DNA from: Sphaerospermopsis sp. SIO1G1
GTDB lineage: Bacteria; Cyanobacteriota; Cyanobacteriia; Cyanobacteriales; Nostocaceae
Direction of reading: 5' to 3'
Length of the DNA: 64,000 nt
Assembly: GCA_010672785.1 (NCBI GenBank)
Contig: JAAHFX010000005.1
Span: 157,633-221,632 of the forward strand
Part shown: positions 9,922-17,442 of the stretch, piece after piece
Position numbering within the stretch: the first letter of the stretch is position 1
Layout of the letters: every line of letters begins with the position of its first letter
The notes under the pieces: model-generated
Database searches by the model: none
What the model saw: the letters and a program-made list of their open reading frames with translations, nothing else
What the model was told of the DNA's origin: nothing
Made by a program: the position numbers and the translations under genes

Positions 9922-10221
9922 ATGAGTTTCTCAATTCAATCACTCTATACTTGGTATCGTAATGTACTGCGTAATCCTAAATATCGTTGGTGGGTAATTA
10001 TAGGTACGGTTGTTTATCTTCTCAGTCCGATAGATATTGCTCCTGATTTTATTCCTGTGGTGGGACAAGTTGATGATCTTTTGCTGTTAACATTGTTAGT
10101 TTCTGAAGTATCTGGATTAGTGATTGATAGCTGGAAGACTCGTACAGGTCGTAATGAGACTACCAATAAGTCTGAGTCTACAGATAATACTGTTGATGTT
10201 GATGCTGTTTCTGTCAAGTAG
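9922..10221 (+). CDS. YkvA/DUF1232 family membrane protein
   Basis: 99 residues. The DUF1232 core WWVIIGTVVYLLSPIDIAPD followed by FIPVVGQVDDLLLLTLLV is complete, with two hydrophobic hairpin segments. The function of the family is unknown. The Ser/Thr/Asp-rich tail (75-99) is variable. It stands alone, divergent from exbBD. Confidence 0.85.
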   Translation: MSFSIQSLYTWYRNVLRNPKYRWWVIIGTVVYLLSPIDIAPDFIPVVGQVDDLLLLTLLVSEVSGLVIDSWKTRTGRNETTNKSESTDNTVDVDAVSVK

Positions 10222-11072
10222 TCTTAACTACAACATAAATTATTTTGATATTTTCCCTACTTTCTCTATCCATTAGTGATTAATTGTATTGTGAAAGTGG
10301 GAATACTTACTTAATCTAATTTGAGTATGTATACAGGGATTAAAATAAGTACCCAATTAAAATTAATTAAACATATTGATTGAAAACTAAAATACCTGTA
10401 TTCCTTGACTGTTAATTGTTATTCGTTTCCTATTCTAAATAGGGTTTGCTGAATAAACATGAAAACTTTACAAGAAGAGGATTTTAGACGATTTGAAATT
10501 GAAAAAGTGCAAGTTTTTAGGTATTAGTCACTCGAAAACCGTGCATTTAAATTGGATTCAAAGGGAAATCAATTCAATATTTTTGTTGAAATGCTTTTAA
10601 ATAACCAATAAAAGCTTAAATCTTCATGTTTATAATTTTGAGTTGCTATTGTTAATACTATAAGTTTTAATTTCTTCCCCATGTAGTTTCATTATGCTAC
10701 TTTTTGAAGTGCGGAATGTAGGTTACCAAGTGTCCAGATTAATCAATTTTCCCTTTCAGTTTGTATGCTTCCATGATGTTTTTGATCAAATGATGTTTTT
10801 ATATTATCTTGTACTTGTTCAGAATCAGATCAAGTTAAATAAAAACATATATGGTGTTTAAAGCATTTGGGGTATCGCTTCGTTTAATCAAGAGCTTGGT
10901 AACAGTAAAGCAATAATGTAAACATAGTTGCATTAAATAGAGATTAAACCAAAGACTTGTAAAATTTAAATAGCACAAAACTAAGTATCTAAGACGGAAT
11001 ATAGTTTGATTCTGTCTATTTCTTTACCAACCCAGAAAGCCTGACATTTATTTTCAAAATAAATTTTAATAG
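10222..11072. other. Long AT-rich intergenic region with decayed repeat and possible IS-end traces
   Basis: No gene. A truncated minus-oriented copy of a dispersed repeat (also at 45097, 49806 and 53456) lies at 10345-10405. GGGTTTGCTGAATAA at 10441-10455, followed by an ATG-led 22-codon dead ORF, resembles an insertion-sequence end. This suggests an old insertion scar beside the accessory operon that follows. Confidence 0.4.
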
Positions 11073-11101
11073 TTGACATTGTCTTAGATAAGAGCTAGCT
11101 T
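11073..11101 (+). promoter_or_regulatory. Candidate promoter of the QueC/PIN operon
   Basis: A perfect -35 hexamer TTGACA (11073-11078) is followed at 17 bp by TAGCTT (11096-11101), a weak -10. The ribosome site GGAGGT of the first gene is at 11125-11130, leaving a short leader. Confidence 0.35.
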
Positions 11102-11136
11102 TGTTATATAAGAACACTCTTTTTGGAGGTGAAAGT

Positions 11137-11763
11137 GTGGATGGAGATGTATTTCATCGGCTTTTAGGATTTTACAAAAAGTCATACTCTATACTGTGTG
11201 AGGGAAAACCAGAACCTCAACAATGTGCTTGGATGACAAAGTTAGCTTTGATAAAGGATCTGAGGAAAAAAGGTGATGCAGCTATTGTGATAGCTAAGAG
11301 TATGGGGGAACTTCTAGCTCAAGCAATTCTAAATTCTGGCAATAATAAATCTATAAACTATGCTGATTTAAATAAACAAATTGATAAATTAATACAAAAA
11401 GCAAACAACATAACAAATAGAACTAAGTCAATTCTTCTTGAGGCTACAAAGAGTATTGTTCACGATTTGCGTTATGGTCAACAATTTGATATTGAGAATA
11501 TTCCACAAAAAATTATAGAAAGATATATGCAGAAGGCGTATATATCAGAATTTGAAGGAAAAATACCACTAATTTCAGATCACCATACTAAAGTTGATAA
11601 TTTGACTTTGACAACCCGTATGGAGGAATTAAGGAGAGACATCTTTGAGCAGATTTCAAAATGGGCAGAAAAGGCAAATTTAGATGAAAGTGTAGCTAAA
11701 TTGAGACGAAGTAGGCAAGAGCCACCAAAGGATATAGACCTTGAGGAGAATCTGGTAATATGA
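11137..11763 (+). CDS. Helical protein of unknown family, first gene of QueC/PIN operon
   Basis: 208 residues, predicted almost wholly alpha-helical and charged, with no signal peptide or membrane segment. Two notable stretches are KLALIKDLRKKGDAAIVIAK (about 35-55) and the Lys/Gln-rich IDKLIQKANNITNRTKSILL. I chose GTG 11137 because GGAGGT ends 6 nt before it; an in-frame TTG at 11101 would add 12 residues but has no ribosome site. Its stop overlaps the ATG of the QueC-like gene by 4 bp (ATGA), implying translational coupling. I recognise no domain. Its obligate neighbourhood suggests a substrate or scaffold for the QueC-like enzyme (inference). Confidence 0.7.
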   Translation: MDGDVFHRLLGFYKKSYSILCEGKPEPQQCAWMTKLALIKDLRKKGDAAIVIAKSMGELLAQAILNSGNNKSINYADLNKQIDKLIQKANNITNRTKSILLEATKSIVHDLRYGQQFDIENIPQKIIERYMQKAYISEFEGKIPLISDHHTKVDNLTLTTRMEELRRDIFEQISKWAEKANLDESVAKLRRSRQEPPKDIDLEENLVI

Positions 11764-13205
11764 ACCATAAACCTTTGCGTCAACCAAAACTAACCGAAAG
11801 TAACTATAAAGATTACACTTTACACTTTCAACCTGTGGAGAATAGTAATGGATCTGTGCTATTTATTGATCACGCTCATAATAAAAAGGTAACTATTGGA
11901 ATTAATGTAGGTGATACAGAGTTAAAATATCGTGTTCTAGGAGAGTTGCCCCCTATTATTGCTGATATCATTGACCTTGCTGTTGCTATATATACCTCAG
12001 ATCGTCTTGCTCCTCAAAATCTTACAGGGAAGCAGCGTCGGTTTAATGTAATATTGCCAGTACGTCATCCAGAATTATTAAGTGCTGAACCATTTCTCTC
12101 AAAACTAGATGACTTGCTGAAATGGACAACTGACAGTGAATGGGTTTTCGACTTTCAAAAAAGAATTGCTCCACAACGTATTGTTGAACATCAATCTTTT
12201 CCCATCGCACCTCAAGGATGTGAAGTGACATTGTGGAGTGGTGGACTAGATGCTTTAGCAGGTTTGTATACTCGCCTTTTGATGTATCCAGAAAAACAGT
12301 TCGTCTTATTTGGCACTGGCAGTAATAATATTATCCATAACCGCCAAAAAATAGTATACAAGGAAATTCAGTCTATTTTTCCTGGTCGTTGTTCTCTTTT
12401 TCGCCTCCCGATTAGATTTGATAAAAGTGGTGAGGAAAGAAAGAATAAGCTTTCCCGTGCGCGAGGTGTTGTTTTTACTCTTCTTGGTTGTGCGTGTGCA
12501 TACCTGATGGGAGAAAAAGTTCTTCATCTCCATGAAAATGGAATTGGTGCAATTAACCTTCCATATCGTGAATCTGCGGTAGGGTTAGATCACTCTCGTT
12601 CTGTTCATCCTTTAACTTTGTTGATGGTAAGTGATCTTGTATCTGAACTTTTAGGAGAAGAGTTCCAAGTAAAAAACCCTTTCCTGTTTTGGACTAAAGC
12701 TGAAATGTGTCGAGCATTGGCTGAAAATGGGAAAGAGTATTTATCATCTTTAAGTATGTCCTGTGACAGTCCACATCGCCAAAAACCTGTGCAATGTGGT
12801 TACTGTTCATCTTGCCTTTTAAGGCGACAATCACTAGCAGCTAGTAACATACAAGATCAAACTCGCTATGTAGTATTGCATGGAGAAAATCCAGTAAAAG
12901 ATGCAAGTTTATCTTTCTTGAATATGCAAGCACAGGTTCGTTCTTTTGAATCTTTGTTCGCTATTTCAGATCAAAATTGGCAAATGCTAACTAAAAAATT
13001 TCCAATACTAGATGACATAGTTGATAGAACTGCTACAACAGAAAATTTATTACCTGATCAGATGCGAGACAAGTTGGTTCGACTTTATCAAAATTATGTT
13101 GATGAATGGAATAATGTAGAATCTGATCTTTCTATTGGGTTATTCAAAAAATACACTGATCAGAAAGCATCTAGTAAATATGTGGTCTCATCTCAACCCA
13201 GTTGA
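11760..13205 (+). CDS. QueC-like ATP-pyrophosphatase (7-cyano-7-deazaguanine synthase-like)
   Basis: 481 residues, about twice the length of housekeeping QueC. Residues 1-150 are an extra N-terminal domain I do not recognise. The PP-loop is VTLWSGGLDALAGLY (SGGLDA at 160-165; canonical QueC has SGGLDS). The C-terminal zinc knuckle is complete: C335, C346, C349 and C352 in CDSPHRQKPVQCGYCSSC. QueC makes preQ0 from carboxydeazaguanine using ATP. QueC homologues with extra domains also occur in the Qat and type IV CBASS antiphage systems, where they are thought to act on a partner protein. Gene order here (helical protein, XRE-ImmA/IrrE-like, PIN) argues for a defence role rather than queuosine synthesis. 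Confidence 0.8.
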   Translation: MNHKPLRQPKLTESNYKDYTLHFQPVENSNGSVLFIDHAHNKKVTIGINVGDTELKYRVLGELPPIIADIIDLAVAIYTSDRLAPQNLTGKQRRFNVILPVRHPELLSAEPFLSKLDDLLKWTTDSEWVFDFQKRIAPQRIVEHQSFPIAPQGCEVTLWSGGLDALAGLYTRLLMYPEKQFVLFGTGSNNIIHNRQKIVYKEIQSIFPGRCSLFRLPIRFDKSGEERKNKLSRARGVVFTLLGCACAYLMGEKVLHLHENGIGAINLPYRESAVGLDHSRSVHPLTLLMVSDLVSELLGEEFQVKNPFLFWTKAEMCRALAENGKEYLSSLSMSCDSPHRQKPVQCGYCSSCLLRRQSLAASNIQDQTRYVVLHGENPVKDASLSFLNMQAQVRSFESLFAISDQNWQMLTKKFPILDDIVDRTATTENLLPDQMRDKLVRLYQNYVDEWNNVESDLSIGLFKKYTDQKASSKYVVSSQPS

Positions 13206-13216
13206 GGCAAAATATC

Positions 13217-14425
13217 ATGACTACCAATATCCTGGATAACATAGACCTGCGGAAACTAGGTGAACTCCTACAACAAGCTCGTAAAAAATGCGGCATGACT
13301 CAAGCAGATGCAGCTAAAATTATTGATGCTGCTCGCACTACAATGATTGCCATAGAAAAAGGAGAACGTCGCCTCAAAGCTAATGAACTCATTAAACTAG
13401 CTCGTGCTTATGGACGTTCTGTCAGTGAATTTGTGCGTCAGCGCCCAGTGGTGCAACCTTTTGAAGTCCAATTTCGAGCAGTTTATCAACGCAGTCAAGA
13501 ACAACAAGCAGAAATTCAACCATTTATTTCTCAATTAGAGGAATTATGTCAGAACTACCTAGAACTTGAAAAGATAATGGATGCACCATTACCCAGAAGC
13601 TATCCTCTGGAGTATCAGGTAGCAAATATGCCAATTAAATCTGCTGCGGAAAGTATAGCAGTTGCAGAACGTCAACGACTGGGTTTAGGTGATGCTCCTA
13701 TTCCGCAACTACGTGACATTCTAGAACAAGATGTGGGTTTACGGATCTTTTATTTACAGATGCCACCCAAATACTCAGAAGTGTATAGTTATAATGATGA
13801 AGTCGGTGGTTGTATGGCCATCAATGCGAATCATCCAGAGGAAAGAAGACGCTGGTCAATGGCACATGGATATTTACATTTTTTAGCACATCGGCAAAAA
13901 CCAGAGTTTCATTTTGATGGACAGTATCAAAGATTTCCTGAAAGTGAGCAATTAGCGGAAACTTTCCCTAAATATTTTCTCATGCCGACCAGTGGTTTGC
14001 TCAAACGTTTTAATGATATGTACACTACACATGGTAAGTTTACACCAACTAATTTATTTACCCTAGCTCATCATTACAGTGTATCTGTAGAAGCGTTGGT
14101 TTATCGTTTGGAGGAAATGGAACTTTTACCTTCAGGAACTTGGGATAAATTACGAGATAGAGGTTTAAAAGTTAGAAAGGTACAGGAAGAATTAGGTTTA
14201 AAACCCATTACCCAAAGAGTTGATATGATACCTTTGCATTATCAACATTTAGCAATTGAAGCATTAGATCAAGGTGTAATTACAGAAGGTCGTTTTGCTG
14301 AATTTCTCCATGTTGATCGTTTAGAAGCACGTCGCATAGCTGCAAGTTTACGAGAATATTCCAGTGGAATGATGGAGGAAGATATAAATTTTGATTTGCG
14401 TCAAATTCAAGTAGGTGGGAAGTAG
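13217..14425 (+). CDS. XRE-family regulator fused to inactive-looking ImmA/IrrE (COG2856) domain
   Basis: 402 residues. An N-terminal helix-turn-helix (about 12-60, KKCGMTQADAAKIIDAARTT) is followed by a linker and a COG2856-type domain. The zinc motif HEXXH is replaced by HGYLH (residues 217-221 in RRWSMAHGYLHFLAHR): both histidines stay, but the catalytic glutamate is glycine. The downstream acidic ligand region (LAETFPKYFLMP) is kept. It may therefore be a sensor or antitoxin-type repressor rather than a protease. ATG 13217 has GAGG about 9 nt upstream; a TTG at 13202 would add five residues and overlap the previous gene. XRE-COG2856 proteins commonly pair with toxins. Confidence 0.82.
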   Translation: MTTNILDNIDLRKLGELLQQARKKCGMTQADAAKIIDAARTTMIAIEKGERRLKANELIKLARAYGRSVSEFVRQRPVVQPFEVQFRAVYQRSQEQQAEIQPFISQLEELCQNYLELEKIMDAPLPRSYPLEYQVANMPIKSAAESIAVAERQRLGLGDAPIPQLRDILEQDVGLRIFYLQMPPKYSEVYSYNDEVGGCMAINANHPEERRRWSMAHGYLHFLAHRQKPEFHFDGQYQRFPESEQLAETFPKYFLMPTSGLLKRFNDMYTTHGKFTPTNLFTLAHHYSVSVEALVYRLEEMELLPSGTWDKLRDRGLKVRKVQEELGLKPITQRVDMIPLHYQHLAIEALDQGVITEGRFAEFLHVDRLEARRIAASLREYSSGMMEEDINFDLRQIQVGGK

Positions 14426-14437
14426 TAGATATTTGTT

Positions 14438-14962
14438 ATGGAAATTATTTACTCCCATCTTATTCTTGATGCTTGTTGTATTCTTAATTTGTGTGCATCT
14501 GGTGAATTTCTGGGAATATTAAAATCTTTACCAGCGGAAATAGTTGTCACTACAATTGTTCAAGAAAAAGAATTAATCACTCTCCAAAATTTCCCAGATT
14601 TTGCAGCAGCTATTCAACAGGGTTTACTCAAAGTTGTAGATTTTGAATCAGAAGATGAGGAGGAATCTTTTGTTAATTATACAGACATTGTGGATGATGG
14701 TGAAGCTGCAACTTTTGCCATAGCAGTACATAGAAATTGGGCGATCGCAACAGATGATAAAAAGGCGATCGCATTTATTAAAAAAGAAGCTCCAAATATA
14801 CAAATTTTATCAACTGCGGAAATAATTAAACATTGGTCAGAATCAGAAAGTATAGATAATTCAATTTTATTTAATGTATTAAATGCAATTAGAATTAAAG
14901 GACATTTTGTACCATCAAAGAATGATCCGTTAAGAAATTGGTGGCAAGGTATTATAACTTAA
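14438..14962 (+). CDS. PIN-domain ribonuclease-like protein
   Basis: 174 residues. PIN acidic residues are visible: D11 in LILDACCILNL, E43 in TTIVQEKE, E89 in VDDGEAATFAIA, and D106/D107 in AIATDDKKAIAF. All are intact, so it can be an active metal-dependent RNase. The C-terminal 45 residues (after HWSESESI) are an extension beyond the usual ~130-residue PIN. It starts 12 bp after the XRE-ImmA/IrrE-like gene and is the last gene of the operon. Toxin of a COG2856-PIN module is the simplest reading. Confidence 0.8.
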   Translation: MEIIYSHLILDACCILNLCASGEFLGILKSLPAEIVVTTIVQEKELITLQNFPDFAAAIQQGLLKVVDFESEDEEESFVNYTDIVDDGEAATFAIAVHRNWAIATDDKKAIAFIKKEAPNIQILSTAEIIKHWSESESIDNSILFNVLNAIRIKGHFVPSKNDPLRNWWQGIIT

Positions 14963-14965
14963 AAC

Positions 14966-15114
14966 TTAGAGGATGTTTTAAAAGGGTCAGCTAGAGGCTA
15001 AAATGCTACTCAGGGGCATGATATTAAATCCCAAAACCCTGATTGTCTTGTAGTGTGTTTTCAGTAGCCAGGGTTGTGAAACACACTCCAAAAGACTTTT
15101 AATACATCCTCTTA
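14966..15114. mobile_element. MITE-like inverted-repeat element, about 150 bp
   Basis: TTAGAGGATGTTTTAAAAG at the left and CTTTTAATACATCCTCTTA at the right are near-perfect inverted repeats around about 110 bp with no ORF. It sits right after the PIN gene stop. The same GGATGT...AAAAG end motif appears in the hairpin at 29112-29161. Confidence 0.65.
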
Positions 15115-15178
15115 GATCCCCGACTTCTAATATTAATTTATAAGTTATTGATCCAATTATCAAAGAAGTCGGGGATCT
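15114..15178. terminator. Hairpin repeat AGATCCCCGACTTCT, between convergent genes
   Basis: AGATCCCCGACTTCT (15114-15128) and AGAAGTCGGGGATCT (15164-15178) are perfect 15-bp inverted repeats. It lies between the end of the PIN operon and the 3' end of the receiver/TrxR-like gene, where it can terminate from both sides. A related, shorter hairpin (ATCCCCG...CCGGGGAT) is at 59190-59219, so it is also a dispersed repeat. Confidence 0.65.
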
Positions 15179-15185
15179 GATCAAA

Positions 15186-16850
15186 TTAAACCACCTTCGC
15201 CAAATACTGATGCACAAAACTGACACAAATCGAACCCTCACCCACCCCGGAAGCTACCCGCTTCACAGAACCATGATGAACGTCACCCACCGCAAATATC
15301 CCCGGAGTGCTGGTTTCTAAAAGATATGGTTGTCTGTCTTCATGCCATCCTTTGGGACGCTTACCATCTTTGGATAAATCTGGGCCAGTCAAAATAAACC
15401 CTCTTTCATCCCTTTCGACAATTCCTTCTAACCAGTCGGTATGGGGAACTGCACCGATAAAAATAAACAGGGAGTTGGCAGTCACGGTTTCCTGTTCACC
15501 GGTGATATTATTATTAAGAATTAATGCCTCTAAACTATCTTGTCCCTTGGCTTCGACAACACTGGTATTAAGCTGAACAACGATGTTTTCTGTTGCACCA
15601 ATTTGCTCAACTAAATATTGTGACATTCCTTTTTCCAAACTGTCACCACGCACTAACATATGCACTTGTTTGGCATATTTACTAAAGTGCATGGCTGCTT
15701 GTCCGGCGGAGTTTGCACCACCGACAATATAAACTTGTTCGTTGCTACATTCCATTGCTTCCGTCATCGCTGCACCGTAATAGATACCGCGACCGGTGAG
15801 TTTTTCCACTCCAGGAACGCTTAACCTTCGCCAGGATACACCCATTGCTAAAATCAGCGCGTGACAGGCAATTTCTGTACCGTCTTTGAGGACAGCGTAA
15901 CGATAAGCACCATCCATCCGTATCCCTGCAACTTCCTGGGGAGTGAGAATTTCTACACCAAAGCGTTTGGCTTGAGTAACACCCCTTCTAGCTAAGTCTG
16001 CACCACTTAAACCGATGGGAAAACCCAGGTAGTTCTCAATTCTGGAACTTGTACCCGCTTGTCCTCCTGGTGCTTCCCGTTCGATCATCACGGTGTTTAA
16101 ACCTTCGGATGCACCATAAACCGCAGCAGCTAAACCCGCAGGGCCACCCCCAACTATAGCCAGGTCATAAAATGGTTGTTTGGCTTGGGTTTGCAGTCCA
16201 ATTTTGTCAGCTACTTGAATGTTGCTGGGTTTAATTAATCGTTCTCCATTGTCCAAAATTACTAAGGGGAGACTGTTATTGTTTTCACTACTGTAGTTAA
16301 GTAAATCCCGTCCTTCTTGATCCCGTTCCACATCTAACCATTGATAGGGGACATGATTTCGAGCCAGGAAGTCTTTGACGCTGTGGGAGTCGGGAGACCA
16401 TCTCGTACCAATGACTCTGATACCTTCAAAGGGTGGATGGTAGTCGGCTAACCAGTCGTCTAATAAGTCGTTGAGGATGGGGTATAGTCTTTCCTCTGGC
16501 GGGTCCCAAGGTTTAGTTAGGTAGTAGTTGATACTGGTTTTATTGATAGCTGCGATCGCTGCATCGGTATCTGCGTAAGCTGTCAATAATGCTCGCTTCG
16601 CTTCAGGGAAAATTTCTAGTGCTGCTTGTAAAAATTCTACTCCTGTCATTTGCGGCATTCTTTGATCAGCTAAAAATAAAGCTACAGTTTCGTTACGTAG
16701 TTTTAATTCTTTAATCGCTTCTAATGCTTTTTCTCCAGAGTCAGCACGTAAAATCCGGAAGCGATCGCCATATTCTTTACGTAAATCCCGTGCGATCGCC
16801 TGTAATACTTGCGGATCATCGTCCACAGTCAAGATCATTGGTTTAGCCAT
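15186..16850 (-). CDS. Receiver domain fused to thioredoxin-reductase-like flavoprotein
   Basis: 554 residues in three parts. A response-regulator receiver covers 1-120 (TVDDDPQ, phosphoacceptor D62 in FLADQRMP, T90, K113 in LTKPWD). A thioredoxin/glutaredoxin-like segment covers about 145-215 (VIGTRWSPDSHSVKDFL). An FAD/NAD(P)H TrxB-like region runs from about 225 (LAIVGGGPAGLAAAVYG; VYIVGGANSAGQAA; IFAVGDVHHGS). The redox-active CxxC of TrxR is missing: the equivalent stretch reads YYGAAMTEAMEC. It should therefore not reduce thioredoxin by the usual route. It may be an FNR-like oxidoreductase or redox sensor tied to a phosphorelay. Fusions of this type occur in cyanobacteria; the partner kinase is not adjacent. 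Confidence 0.85.
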   Translation of the reverse strand: MAKPMILTVDDDPQVLQAIARDLRKEYGDRFRILRADSGEKALEAIKELKLRNETVALFLADQRMPQMTGVEFLQAALEIFPEAKRALLTAYADTDAAIAAINKTSINYYLTKPWDPPEERLYPILNDLLDDWLADYHPPFEGIRVIGTRWSPDSHSVKDFLARNHVPYQWLDVERDQEGRDLLNYSSENNNSLPLVILDNGERLIKPSNIQVADKIGLQTQAKQPFYDLAIVGGGPAGLAAAVYGASEGLNTVMIEREAPGGQAGTSSRIENYLGFPIGLSGADLARRGVTQAKRFGVEILTPQEVAGIRMDGAYRYAVLKDGTEIACHALILAMGVSWRRLSVPGVEKLTGRGIYYGAAMTEAMECSNEQVYIVGGANSAGQAAMHFSKYAKQVHMLVRGDSLEKGMSQYLVEQIGATENIVVQLNTSVVEAKGQDSLEALILNNNITGEQETVTANSLFIFIGAVPHTDWLEGIVERDERGFILTGPDLSKDGKRPKGWHEDRQPYLLETSTPGIFAVGDVHHGSVKRVASGVGEGSICVSFVHQYLAKVV

Positions 16851-16892
16851 AATTTTTGCCTTTGTTTTTTGTCAAGCAATTGCAATAAAAGT

Positions 16893-17294
16893 TCACTTAA
16901 TCTTTTTTTCAGCGCAACCATCAAAAACTTGATTACCCATGATCAAAGTAGCAGAATAAGGATAATTTTTCTCAGACATTGTATCACTACAACTTTCTAC
17001 CCGATTTAAAATTAACATATTATTTCTTTTTCCTCTCAATTGATAAACTCTTACTTGATCAATTGGTCTTCCCTGTGCTGATAATGGATAAAAATAGGGA
17101 AAGTATTGAGTTTTTTGATCTAATGCTTGATAGACAATTCCTGTTTTTTCAATTTTAATATCCCAAAAAGGCTCATTCCCAACCACATGAAATTCTTCAA
17201 TTTCAGATGTTTGAGCAAAACTACTAGATCCCAAGATAGTTGTAGTAATTCCGAGAATTGTTAGGGAAGAAATTATATTTTTCATGGTTTTCAT
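16893..17294 (-). CDS. Secreted COG3650-like protein
   Basis: 133 residues with a Sec signal peptide (about 1-28, ending SSSFAQ). The mature part starts with FHVVGNEPFWDIKI, typical of the COG3650/MliC-like group of small envelope proteins, and has two cysteines near the end (VESCSDTM, FDGCAEKK) that could form a disulphide. Function unknown. An alternative ATG lies 9 bp downstream (17285). It is 42 bp downstream of the receiver/TrxR-like gene start, in the same orientation. Confidence 0.7.
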   Translation of the reverse strand: MKTMKNIISSLTILGITTTILGSSSFAQTSEIEEFHVVGNEPFWDIKIEKTGIVYQALDQKTQYFPYFYPLSAQGRPIDQVRVYQLRGKRNNMLILNRVESCSDTMSEKNYPYSATLIMGNQVFDGCAEKKIK

Positions 17295-17442
17295 ACTTTT
17301 GATTTATTGCACGCAGAGTCGCAGAGTCGCAGAGAGGAAGTTTACTAATAAGTACCCGATTTATTTTATTATTTTTTCCAAAAATATTTAAGTTATAGTA
17401 GAAGTTGGGTATCTGGGTATTAAAAATTTTCAATCTGAATAC

